A DNA stretch of 64,000 bases. Origin: Membranipora membranacea (lineage: Eukaryota; Bryozoa; Gymnolaemata; Cheilostomatida; Membraniporidae). The position numbers were made by a program, and so were the translations under genes. The notes below the pieces were generated by a model. It saw nothing but the letters and a program-made list of their open reading frames with translations, did not search any database and had not been told where the DNA came from. Shown here piece after piece: positions 53,201-63,828 of this stretch (positions are counted from its first letter, which is position 1; the number at the start of each line of letters is the position of its first letter). The stretch covers positions 37,424,283 to 37,488,282 of the forward strand of contig OU612066.1 of assembly GCA_914767715.1 (NCBI GenBank). The letters are read 5' to 3'.

Positions 53201-53240
53201 CTAGACATCAATGAATTTTTCTAGACATCAATGAATGTGA
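53201..53240 (+). repeat. tandem-duplicated splice acceptor
   Basis: CTAGACATCAATGAA occurs at 53201 and again at 53221. Only the second acceptor keeps the EGF frame; the first would read EF then a TAG stop. Confidence 0.85.
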
Positions 53241-53350
53241 TACGGAGGAAAATGTTTGTGGCCCTAATTCAGCTTCTTGCAAAGATAATCCCTGGAGCTA
53301 TTCTTGTACATGTAAGACTGGATTTGAGCTTGATGCTTGTGGGGATTGTG
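53225..53350 (+). CDS. calcium-binding EGF exon
   Basis: Phase 1 to 1, a single-module EGF exon. DINECDTEENVCG is the D-I-N-E-C calcium-binding start, followed by CKDNPWSYSCTCKTGFELDACG. The asparagine and aromatic positions fit the family. Confidence 0.8.
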
Positions 53351-53375
53351 GTAACTTATAATCAATTGGCTCTAT

Positions 53376-53407
53376 CCATAGACCTACTAATATTAGTAGG
53401 TCTATGG
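53376..53407. repeat. perfect 32-bp palindrome
   Basis: CCATAGACCTACTAAT followed by its exact reverse complement, 25 bp after the EGF exon donor. Confidence 0.9.
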
Positions 53408-53751
53408 CTCAATCACATATATTGTGAGCAGAACAAAAGAGCACAACTTCTCTGATGATGCTTTCAATCAGCAAATTACTAAGTTGTTCAAGTTGAATAA
53501 CTTAGAGAAGTTATATAAAAGTTATATAATGTATTTAATTGAGTTGCCACCTTGCAATATGACTAGACCAGGCCAAGGCCATGCTGAAAATAAAGACAAC
53601 ATTTAATATTTTTTTTAGAAACTAACTTATGAGAAAAAGATGTTTGGCAATAATAAAGGTAATATTATGGCAATTTTAAGCATGATGGTAATTTGAAGCA
53701 TAATGGTAATTTGAAGTGTGATGATAAAGTTGGTTTTGTTGCTCCTTTCAG

Positions 53752-53907
53752 GCTGCTCCAGTGAAATATCTGGTTTCGGTACATGCTACATATTCTCTGA
53801 CCCAAACAATCAGATATTGAGTTGGTATGATGCCAGGTCAACCTGCCAATCCTATGGAGGAGATCTGGTGGTGTTGTCAACAGCTGCTAGATTTAATGCA
53901 TCAGTTT
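53752..53907 (+). CDS. C-type lectin exon, first half
   Basis: Phase 1 start after CCTTTCAG|. It encodes FGTCYIFSDPNNQILSWYDA and CQSYGGDLVVLS, the first cysteines and the GGDLV strand of the lectin fold. No good donor precedes TGA (53906-53908); GTTTGA at 53902 is the only nearby candidate. Confidence 0.6.
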
Positions 53908-54074
53908 GAAATGAAAAATCTGAAAGTCTATCTTATAGTTTAATTGTCGGTAATCTGACCATCTAAATCATGCAGTAATGGCACAATAGCATGTATCGAA
54001 AGCACCAATATACAAACATGCTATGAAATGGCTAAATTTTTGCAATTTCCTTTGAGGAGGACTGGTGTCTGGCC

Positions 54075-55660
54075 TCGGTGTTAACCCTGATAAAGCTGAG
54101 CTTCTTCTAGTGACACGAAAAAAGAAACTATAAAATGCTACCAATATCAATATTTGGGAAGCAAATCCAACATAAATCATCGGTCAAATACCTTGGTGTG
54201 CACATTCGCCAAAAATTGACCTGGTCTTACCATGTTACATCCAAAATTGACAAAGCCTTGAAAACACTATGGATTTTTAGGCGAGCAATAGAAATGAGAC
54301 GGGGCCTCGGACCCATCCAACTGTTATGGGTCCTGCAAAGCATCTTCCACACTTTATTATTTCACGGCATTGTTGTATGGTGGGAGACAACAACCAAAAC
54401 CGACCATAATTACTGAAATATCCAAAATAAATAGATCAGCCCTAATGTCTGCAACAGGAGCCTTTCGAACTACCCCCACCTTAGCTGTAGAGATCATTAT
54501 AAACACCCTTCCCATTGAGATTGAGGCCCAGCAGTTTGCCATTAACAGCTGGTACAGACTGATCAGAACAGGCATAACACCCCAACCAAATCCTGGCCAC
54601 CATAATATCCACACACTAACTCATCCATCTGATTTCACAATAAACAACTGACCTTTCCTAATGATAAAGTCAGTTTTTTATACCCAGCAAAAGAGCAGTG
54701 GCTTGAAGAAAAAGTCGACACTAACAAATATGATATATGCTCCCATACTGATGGGTCATCAAATGAACTGGGGGTCGGAGTGGGCATATTCACCATGGTA
54801 AAGGATGAAGATGCTGATCTCCCAAATGCAAACCAAAATGTTTCCATTTTACTATCTGTTAAATCAACTGTTTTCTAATCTGAAATGCTTGCAATAGTCA
54901 CTGCCGCTGCTATGCTCTTGCAACATGATTGTATAAAGCTTTCCATTATATTTGATAGCAGGTCAACGCTACAATCCCTTCAATCCAGCATTGAGAACTA
55001 AGACCAAACTAGACTGTAAGAAAAGTATAAACCAACTGGCCCAAACTAACCATCTAGACCTCGTATGGGTGCCTTGACATACAAGTATCCAGGGTAATGA
55101 GAGGGTTGATGAACTCGCTAATATTGGTGCGGAGCTTGACACCATGGGTTCTGACCCTGTCCCTCCGATTCCTTTGAGCAACATAAAAGCCCAAACAAAG
55201 CAACGGATGCAGGAACAGGTGCATTCAAAATGGCTTTAAACCCAAAAACGTAAAGGCACCAAAATCTTTTGCTCACCCTGAATATGAAAAGCCTTTCAAA
55301 AATACCAAATCTACGCAAACCACTTATCTCACACACAGTCAACACAATCACAGGCCATGGACAGTTCAGGTCTCACCTGACTTAATTAATATTAGCCGAC
55401 GACGAGCCCTCATTTCCTGGTTGTGGTGCAAACCTTGATGGCCATAGTCACTATGTTCACCATTGTCCCAAAAACAATAGCACTAGACAATTTTCAAAAA
55501 CCACTTACACTCTGGATAAACCAACTGTCATCCAGGAAACCAAAATACACATCGAGGTTCCAGATCTTGTTGACTTCATTTGTCAGTCATGCAAGTTTGA
55601 TAACCATGGGATGCCAGAGCAAACTGGCTTTCCGGGGCCTCTGAGTACTATGGGTACCTG
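54075..55660 (+). mobile_element. LINE 3' part with RNase H (copy 1)
   Basis: VKYLGVHIRQKLTWSYHVTS and SATGAFRTTPTLAVEI are the post-RT thumb region, then an RNase H domain (YTDGSSNELG-type motif, here HTDGSS at about 54740, then a broken second half), and a Cys/His-rich end (about 55420-55640). Several frameshifts. It lies in the lectin-gene intron. Confidence 0.75.
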
Positions 55661-56482
55661 TACCTGAACTCTGATAATACAACCATGTTGTATTATCCCC
55701 CATATAAGACAAGACATGTATAGTCAGGCTCAAACCTACAAAACATCCTAAGCTTTTTTTGAGTGTATGGTTGTTGAACTAAACTTAACTTGTCGTCCAG
55801 TCTTCGGAAAATGTCATAAGATTACAGTGAGTACAGTGAGTATTGAACAATCTGTTATTGCATTCATACTAACAGCAATGAAAACAAGTACTGTCAGATT
55901 GAATACCTAAAACAGCTATGCTATTACCTCTGCCACGGTGACCACCAGGAGTATCGTAGTTTATGATCTAAGCATCCATTATCCACATACATTCTGACAA
56001 ATTCATAATGCAATTATAGAAAACCTGAAGAACACAAGTACGAAATCATAAGTCATAGCTGACTTGACATAGCTCCAGCTGTTTCGTGGATTTGATTAAC
56101 AGCCAGAGTGGTGTACTCTGCCGTATAATAGCTTATATCCAACAACCAAGTCTCAATGAATATAAATATCAAATTAAAATTTCAGAATTTCAAAACAACG
56201 ATCATAAAAATGTATCACTATGGATTCCTTTAACCGAAGCTCACTACAAAGCAAAAGGTCAAATCAACAATTGGTTACCCTTTAATTGCATCTAGACTTG
56301 GTTACCCAAGTTACATTGTTGTCTAACTTGGTTCCCTTACATAAGTAATCGGAATTCTGAAAATGTGAAAAAAGACTCATAAAATGTGTTTGGTATTATG
56401 ACTTTCAAGTTTGAGGAAGGGCCCAAAAATATTAGATCCTGGAGTAAAAATATAGGTTGAAATTCTACTGTTTTTCCGACAG

Positions 56483-56602
56483 GCAAAGAAACATAATATT
56501 ACTGGATCGGAGCACATCAGCAAACAACCGGCTCAAATTCATGGTCGTGGATCGGTGGGTCATCTTTTGACACTTGTATGTGGTGGGGGGTTCAGCCTGA
56601 CG
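56483..56602 (+). CDS. C-type lectin exon, second half, left piece
   Basis: After GACAG| the lectin frame reads KET, TAA, then YYWIGAHQQTTGSNSWSWIG and FDTCMWWGVQPD. WIG is the hydrophobic core motif of the fold. The frame continues at 57599 across an insertion. Confidence 0.6.
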
Positions 56603-57598
56603 TATACTTGCCAAGTCTCCCGATTTAGACATGACCCTACAGATTTTCACACCCACCTCCCACTTTTTGTAAATCTCACTATTTCCTCCAGATTTTAGAG
56701 AAAACAGTCCAATCGCAATTTTTTGATAGTTATCCAAGCACATGTTGTTGTTGACTAGTTACTGTTAAGGTCTTTGCACACAAAATTGAAAGGAATTATC
56801 ATTTTAACAATCCTAACAAATTTACCTGTTTTGTTAAGATTCAGCCTATTATTGTAAATGACCAATAGCATCCTCTCATAACTCACAACACTGACTGTCA
56901 TTGGTCACAATATAAAGTAGCTAGTCAAATGCATACCTTTAGTTTTCATTTCCTTTCAGATCACACATTTCTTAGTATAAATTTTGTACTCACTGTCTAC
57001 TCTAGTTAAATTTAAGGGAAGGAAAATAGAAACCTAACAATTCCAAAGGTAGGTCCACTACAATTTAACAAATCTCGGACCAAAGACTTTGAAACATATT
57101 TAATGTTAGTCAAACAAAAATAAAGTAGCCTACCTTATCTGGATTCTCCCTGCTGTGACTGAGCACATTTTCAGATCTTGATGATGCATGGGCACTTGTA
57201 GCCTGTCTTGACAGGCAAAGGCCCCTGGGACTTACATGCCTCTACTTTGCCAATGGGGTGTTTGATACTGGACATTGACAATGTAAAGGCATGTATGTAA
57301 TTGTTTGAAGTATTTCACTTCACCTCAGTTTGATATTTTAGTACTAGTACAAACATGAAATTATTTGGGGTCAAATATACCTTTTTAGCCCTTCCTAGTG
57401 GCTTGAAATGCTCTCAGAGCTTCTGCAGACGGGGCTCCGCCCCGTACCCCGTTGGGGGGCTCACACCGACCCCCCAAACCCCCAGGTGGGTGACTTGGGT
57501 GCTTCGCACCCTCGAAGCACCACGTTGTGGTGCAGTATCGCCGTAAAATGAAATCTCCCTATTTTGTATTTAGATTACTTGGCAAGTATGGCCTGACG
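56595..57598. mobile_element. 988-bp hAT-like insertion in the lectin exon
   Basis: The element is 56603-57590. Its ends TATACTTGCCAAGT and, complemented, CATACTTGCCAAGT are inverted. GCCTGACG is duplicated exactly (56595-56602, 57591-57598), the 8-bp size of hAT insertions. Near 57430 it holds a GC-rich stretch (CGGGGCTCCGCCCCGTACCC) also seen, complemented in style, near 59460 next to a hAT transposase. Non-coding. Confidence 0.85.
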
Positions 57599-57722
57599 CT
57601 ATTGACTCTGGTAAATTTATATGTGTAGATACAGGCCCATCAGCAAGAGATATGAAATTCCATGATTATTTCTGCTATAGTGCACTCCACTATATATGTG
57701 AGGTGGCGGTAGAGACAGTGTA
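57599..57722 (+). CDS. C-type lectin exon, right piece
   Basis: Continues the frame broken at 56602: AIDSGKFICVDTG and then DYFCYSALHYICEVAV followed by TAA. The final FxCxxxxxYICE is the C-terminal signature of the fold. Confidence 0.65.
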
Positions 57723-57866
57723 ACAGGCTAGCATTTAGACAATATGCCAACATAAATCTTTGTCTTTAATCTTACGTCCTTGCATTACCTTGGCATCATT
57801 TGCCTGTATTCCTATTAAAGTCTCTTTCACACCATAGTTATGTTGTATTTCATGTATGCTAATAAT

Positions 57867-58179
57867 CACCATGTTTCCATGTGAGTTTCGAGGTCCGCCT
57901 AGATCGAGCTGAGTTGTCACCTCTTGGCTCGATCTCGAAATATGCAGTCATTCCCATGTTAGACCTGAGAAAAAAAACATCAACAAAATCTGCCGCTCCC
58001 GGCCACCCGCGTCAGAGTCTTTGATGCTAACCGCTCGGCCATGCAAACTCGCTGTATTGCGGGCCGAAATGTGCGAGCTGAACCTTGGAGCTCAGGGCGA
58101 TCTCGGAGGCAGTTCCATAGCTCGAAGCTAAGGCTAATTAGCCTCAGATCGACCTCACAACTACCATGGAAATGCAGTG
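57867..58179. mobile_element. inverted-repeat element with tRNA-like core (copy 2)
   Basis: Same ends as 3846-4162 (CACCATGTTTCCATGTGAGT here). On the minus strand it keeps the A-box ATGGCCGAGCGGTTAGCATC and the anticodon-loop region but has lost the B-box. The two copies together outline a nearly complete tRNA-like sequence. Confidence 0.75.
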
Positions 58180-58589
58180 ATTGTCTTCTTGAGATGTTCT
58201 GTGGATGTTAAACCTGATCTCATAATTGACATGGCATTTAATTTTCTGTTGGTAAACTTGAAAATGATACTTTGAGATTGTGATTTGATATATTGCATTT
58301 ATAATAAACATTTCTAAGCATTATGCTGGTAATGTGTGTCAACAGTGAAGTCTCGTAATAAATACAGTGAATGGTTCCATAGTATATTCTTTAGATTGGC
58401 GATGCCCAGTGATTGGGACAATTATTGTAAGTGTTTTAGATAATGCCCAATCCTTCACGTTGTCATCATTGACATACTTACAGCTACAAAATAAGTCAGT
58501 TGATGTAAATCTCAATCCCTGGACCATCAATTCTATTCAAGTTTAAGGCCAAAATTTGTGGATGGAAACCTTACACCTTACACCTTTAC

Positions 58590-59210
58590 ACTTTCACCAA
58601 AAATTGACCTGGTCTTACCATGTTACATCCAAAATTGACAAAGCCTTGAAAACACTATGGTTTTGTAGGCGGGCAATGAGAATGAGATGGAGGCTCAGAC
58701 CCATCCAACTGTTATCGGTCCTGCAAAGCATCATCCATCCTTTATATTTACTTCACGGCATTGTTGTATGATGGGAGGCAACAACCAAAATCAACCTTAT
58801 TACTGAAATATCCAAAATAAATAGATCAGCCCTAATGACTGCAACAGGGGCCTTTCGAACTACCCCAACCTTAGCTTTAGAGATCATCCTAAACATCCTT
58901 CCCATTGAGATTGAGGCCCAGCAGCTTGCCATTAACAGCTGGTACAGACTGATCAGAACAGGCATAACACCCCAACCAAATCTGGGCCACCACACACTAA
59001 CTCATCCATCTGATTTAATAGGTAAACAACTTATATTTCCAAGTGATAAAGTCAGTTTTTTATACCAAGCAAAAGAGCAGTGGCTTGAGGAAAAAGTTGA
59101 CACTAACAAATATGATATATGCTCCTATACTGATGGGTCATCAAATGAACTGGGGGTTTGAGTGGGCATATTCACCAAGGTAAAAGATGAAGATGCTGAT
59201 CTCCAAAATT
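58590..59210 (+). mobile_element. LINE 3' part (copy 2)
   Basis: About 90% identical by eye to 54210-54830: QKLTWSYHVTSKIDKALKTL, ATGAFRTTPTLALEI, then the RNase H start YTDGSSNELGV. It ends abruptly at about 59210. It has fewer stops than copy 1 over the shared part. Confidence 0.75.
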
Positions 59211-59224
59211 GACAGACTCAGATA

Positions 59225-59310
59225 TCAGGGGGTTAGGGGATAAGGCACAACAAGTAAGTAAGTAGGTCAGTAAGTAAGTATGTAAGTAAGTAAGTAAGTA
59301 AGTAAGGGAG
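59225..59310. repeat. AAGT microsatellite
   Basis: About 17 copies of AAGT or AGGT between the LINE fragment and the hAT element. Confidence 0.9.
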
Positions 59311-59358
59311 CGGCATGGTTTTATTGTCGGCCAGTGTAAGATCAAAGTAAGATTACAA

Positions 59359-61195
59359 CAGGGTTCTCAACCTTTTGGGAAGCAAAATCCGAGCTCTCAG
59401 GTGCAAAGCACCTGAGCCAGGGCCGAAGCGCCGAGACAATTAGCTGGGGGGTTTGGGGGGACGCTGTAAGCCCCCCAACGGGGTCCGGGGCCGGCCGCCA
59501 ACGCATTTTCAATCATTTAGAGTAAAATATTGAAGCAGAATTGATAGAAATGATAGTGTTTGAGGGTTATATTTTCACCTATTGTTTTGGCAAATGTTTT
59601 AGAAAACTAGAAATATAAAACTATAACTATAACAATAAAACTGACTGAATACTGAGAATTTATTATGTAAGAGGTAGGGTAGTAGCACTAAATGTCGCCT
59701 ATAGTAATACATAGACTCTGCATGAAGCAGTTATTAAAAAGCTAAGAACTGGACTAATTGTTAATTTTATTTCTGATATTCACGGTTGTAGAGCATTGTC
59801 GAGGATTTGCATTTCTTTAATGTCTCTGGGGTTATGTCCAGCTCATATATCGGTGTCAGTTTGTTAACTTTAATGGCCAGAATCTTGTTGATGGAATCAA
59901 GATCTAGTCGATTTCTGGTGTCTGTGTGGACAGCTTTCAATAAACTGAACAGCCTCTCTGTACCACTGTTAGAGTTGGGGCAGCATAATAAGTAGGGAAG
60001 TATGGATTTAAGAACAGGTTTGTCAGCACCAACAACCTTACTGTAGAATCTATCGGTTGGAAGTGATAGGTTTTCATCAGAATACCTGGTGCCAAGTAGA
60101 TTCCTAACCTGATCTCTTACTTCCTGTGTGTCCATCTTCTCAAACATCGTAGGTGGTAGTACATGCTCGATCAGCTTCACAACTGCAATGTCACAGGAAT
60201 ATAACAATTAAATAATAGTCATTTTTATCAACCTTATTGTATTAGCAGCTTTGGATTAGTATTGCACTGGCCCAAGGATTGGCTATCAATGTATACCACT
60301 CTTTTGTCACATCCTAGAATGTACAGTCTGAAACAGAGGTATTTGTGAGTGTTGGTGGATGCATGAACAAGTATAGCTTCATCTGATCAAATGGCAGGGT
60401 CTTCAACATCTTAGTGAGGAAGGCTTCTATCCACTCCGTACATGATGTTATTATAGAAGTGATCAACTCAGTGGATGAGTCATCACCCATAGCTGTGATA
60501 GCTATACGAGCCTTCTGGCCGACATCAATGTCTCTCTCAGGCAGAAGAGACACATCTGGTAGTTTTCTCGACTCCACCATATCGGCAACATCCATTGGTC
60601 TCATGATCCGCCCTGCCAATGACCTTAGGAGTTTCTCTGTTGCTTTGAGGGCAACATCAACCACGTGCTTTTCACTCTGAAAATAAAATCATACATTACC
60701 AATAGGCATGAGAGCTTGAGTAATATTATGGGTAGCCTAATTAATAAGTATTAGAGATTAAGGAAGTGATAATCACTCATTCTGTTTAATTTGGGTTACC
60801 ATATGATTACACTGAATGTAAAAGAATTTATAAATCGTATACAATTTCAGAACATCTCAATAAAGCTTGCTTCATTTATGCAGATGTTGAATGGAGCATA
60901 ATAGCTCACCTGGAACGTTTTGTTGTATGTATCTATGGAAGGTAGTACATCCTCTAAGAAAAGAAGTATTGGCAGTGTCTTGGGATCCTCTAGCTTCTTC
61001 AGGATTGGTTTGACCTTTTTCTCGTTACCAGGTGCATCTCGAAAGTAGGAGCGAAACGGCTCAAAATGATTTATGAGCCTACTAATGCATGGTTTCATGG
61101 AAAGCCATCGGGTAGGGCAGTGTTTGATGATAGAGCTGTACTCAAGATCATCGTAGAACTTGAAGTAATCTTTGAACTCCTCAAGCTTTGCTGGA
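59359..61195 (-). mobile_element. hAT transposon, 3' end and transposase
   Basis: The terminus CAGGGTTCTCAACCTTTTGG at 59359 is a typical hAT end; the other end is not in view. Transposase exons on the minus strand: 61195-60910 (HCPTRWLSMKPCISRLINHF), 60676-about 60314, and 60182-59767 with the hAT dimerisation block (LLCCPNSNSGTERLFSLLKA). Junctions are AG/GT, and the first is phase-compatible. The middle exon runs into TAG at 60314 without a clear donor, so it may be broken or spliced earlier. Confidence 0.75.
59767..61195 (-). CDS. hAT-family transposase, 5' partial
   Basis: Relatives cut and paste hAT elements; domesticated forms exist (ZBED, SCAND3, GTF2IRD2 groups). Seen: the TRWLS motif near the start of the traced part, a helical insertion region, and the C-terminal dimerisation domain. 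The N-terminal BED finger and first catalytic residues would lie upstream, beyond the satellite array or outside the window. An acceptor GATTTTAG| at 61196-61197 marks a further upstream intron. Confidence 0.7.
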
Positions 61196-61264
61196 CTAAA
61201 ATCAATATAATATATTATATGAAATGTTAATATATTACAACAATATCATTAAATTAACGAATAA

Positions 61265-63770
61265 TAGTATACAATGTGTTGCATTGTTTTGACCATAGTT
61301 ATCTCTCATAGGCCAGAAGCAGCCTAGCTCTAAGTGCTCTGAAAAAAAGTGGCACGGACAATTTTTGATGGCAGGAAAAAAACAAGTGTTTCTAGGGTAA
61401 AAAAGTGTGCTGAATCCAAAAATGAGGGTGTACCCGGCTGTAGCGGTCATCGTCAGCGGCAGCGTGGCAGTATATGGCAGCATATCACAAATTTTCAATA
61501 AATCGCATTTAGTTAGTAAAGATTGTAGTGTTTGTTACAGCCAACAGAGAACAAGAATATATCTGTTTCTAGGGTGAAAAAGTGTGCTGAATCCAAAAAT
61601 GAGGGTGTACCCGGTTGTATTGGTCATTGTCAGCGACAGCGCGGCAGCATATGCCACATCTTTTACAAATTCTCATTTAGTTAGTTAAAATTGTAGTGTT
61701 TGATACAGTCAACGGTCAACAGTGAACAAGAGTAATATGTTTCTAGAGTAAAAAAGTGTGCTGAATCCAAAAATGAGGGTGTACCCGGTTGTAGCGGTCA
61801 TCGTCAGCGGCAGCGTGGCAGCATATCACAAATTTTCAATAAATCGCATTTAGTTAGTAAAGATTGTAGTGTTTGTTACAGCCAACAGAGAACAAGAATA
61901 TATCTGTTTCTAGGGTAAAAAAGTGTGCTGAATCCAAAAATGAGGGTGTACCCGGTTGTATTGGTCATTGTCAGCGGCAGCGCGGCAGCATATGCCACAT
62001 CTTTTAAAAATTCTCATTTAGTTAGTTAAAACTGTAGTGTTTGATAAAGTCAACTGTCAACAGAGAACAAGAATAATATGTTTTTAGAGTAGAAAAGTGT
62101 GCTGAATCCAAAAATGAGGGTGTACCTGGTTGTAGCGGTCATCATCAGCGGCAGCGTGGCAGTATATGGCAGCATGTCCCAAAATTTTCAACCAAGCGCT
62201 TTAAGTTAGTGAATATTTTAGTGTTTGATACAGCCAACAGAGAACAAGAATAATGTTTCTAGAGTAAAAAAGTGTGCTGAATCCAAAAATGAGGGTGTAC
62301 CCGGTTGTAGCGGTCATCGTCAGCGGCAGCGTGGGAGCAAATCCGACTTTTTTTTACAAATTCGCTTCTACTTAGTAAAAATTGTGGCATTTGATACAGT
62401 CAACGGTCAACAGAGAACAAGTTTAATATGTTTCTAGTGTAAAAAAGTGTGCTGAATCCAAAAATGAGGGTGTACCTGGTTGTAGGGGTCATCAACAGCG
62501 GCAGCGTGGCAGTTTATGGCAGCATGTCCCAAAATTTTCAACCAAGCGCTTTTAGTTAGTGAATATTTTAGTGTTTGATACAGCCAACAGAGAACAAGAA
62601 TATATATGTTTCTAGGGTAAAAAAGGGTGCTGAATTCAAAAATGAGGGTGTACCCAGTTGTATCAGTCATTGTCAGCGGCAGCGTGGGAGCAAATCTGAC
62701 TTTTTTTACAAATTCACTTCTACTAAGTGAAAATTGTGGCATTTGATACAGTCAACAGTCAACAGAGAACAAGATTAATATGCTTCTAGTGTAAAAAAGT
62801 GTGCTGAATCCAAAAATGAGGGTGTACCTGGTTGTAGGGGTCATCATCAGCGGCAGCGTGGCAGTTTATGGCAGCATGTCCCAAAATTTTCAACCAAGCG
62901 CTTTTAGTTAGTGAATATTTTAGTGTTTCATACAGCCAACAGAGAACAAGAATATATATGTTTCTAGGGTAAAAAAGGGTGCTGAATTCAAAAATGAGGG
63001 TGTACCCAGTTGTATCAGTCATTGTCAGCGGCAGCGTGGGAGCAGATCTGACTTTGTTTTACAAATTCACTTCTACTAAGTGAAAATTGTGGCATTTGAT
63101 ACAGTCAACAGTCAACAGAGAACAAGATTAATATGCTTCTAGTGTAAAAAAGTGTGCTGAATCCAAAAATGAGGGTGTACCTGGTTGTAGGGGTCATCAT
63201 CAGCGGCAGCGTGGCAGTTTATGGCAGCATGTCCCAAAATTTTCAACCAAGCGCTTTTAGTTAGTGAATATTTTAGTGTTTCATACAGCCAACAGAGAAC
63301 AAGAATATATATGTTTCTAGGGTAAAAAAGGGTGCTGAATTCAAAAATGAGGGTGTACCCAGTTGTATCAGTCATTGTCAGCGGCAGCGTGGGAGCAGAT
63401 CTGACTTTGTTTTACAAATTCACTTCTACTAAGTGAAAATTGTGGCATTTGATACAGTCAACAGTCAACAGAGAACAAGATTAATATGCTTCTAGTGTAA
63501 AAAAGTGTGCTGAATCCAAAAATGAGGGTGTTCCCGGTTATAGTGGTCATCATCAGCGGCAGCGTGGCAGTATATGACAGCATATCCCAAATTATTCAAT
63601 AAAGAGCTTTAAGTTAGTGAAGATTTTAGTGTTCGATACAGCCAACAGAGAACGAGAATATAAATGTTTCTAGGGTAAAAAAGGGTGCTGAATTAACAAA
63701 TAAGGGTGTACCCGGTTGTATCAGTCATTGTCAGCGGCAGCATCTCACAAATTTTTCACAAAATCACTTT
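61265..63770 (-). repeat. 176-bp satellite, about 14 units, with single-copy tail (copy 2)
   Basis: Units start at GTTTCTAG (61387, 61565, 61739, 61905, 62080, 62255, 62430, 62608, 62782, 62960, 63135, 63313, 63488, 63665), with spacings of 166-178. From 62608 on, two unit types alternate, making 353-bp dimers that are nearly identical. The tail at 61265-61385 matches 7630-7740 in inverse. It lies upstream of the hAT exons, in their intron. Confidence 0.9.
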
Positions 63771-63828
63771 TAGTTAGTGAAAATTGTAGTACTTTTTGTT
63801 ACAGTCAACAAGAACTTTTATTAGTTGG

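Larger units (their letters stand above)
52572..57722 (+). pseudogene. PAN/apple - EGF - C-type lectin gene, disrupted
   Basis: Likely an extracellular adhesion or pattern-recognition protein; upstream exons and any signal peptide were not found. Exons seen: 52572-52710 (PAN-like: ACVNHGKCTSYNYN, RSCEM), 53225-53350 (calcium-binding EGF: DINECDTEENVCG and three more Cys), 53752-about 53907 (first half of the lectin fold: CYIFSD, SWYDARSTCQSYGGDLVVLS), and 56483-57722 (WIG...CMWWGVQPD, then DYFCYSALHYICE and TAA). The first three exons are phase-compatible. Lesions: TGA before any donor near 53906, TAA just before YYWIG at 56497, and a 988-bp insertion inside the last exon. Genome errors or missed splice sites could explain the two stops, but not the insertion. 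Confidence 0.7.

Noticed and set aside
62434-63375. Identical 78-codon minus-strand frames spaced 353 bp apart
   Set aside because: They follow the satellite dimer period exactly and are best read as repeat artefacts, not a gene family.
61387-63770. Considered as a CRISPR or gene array because of regular 176-bp spacing
   Set aside because: The units are continuous homologous sequence with no unique spacers, which defines a satellite.
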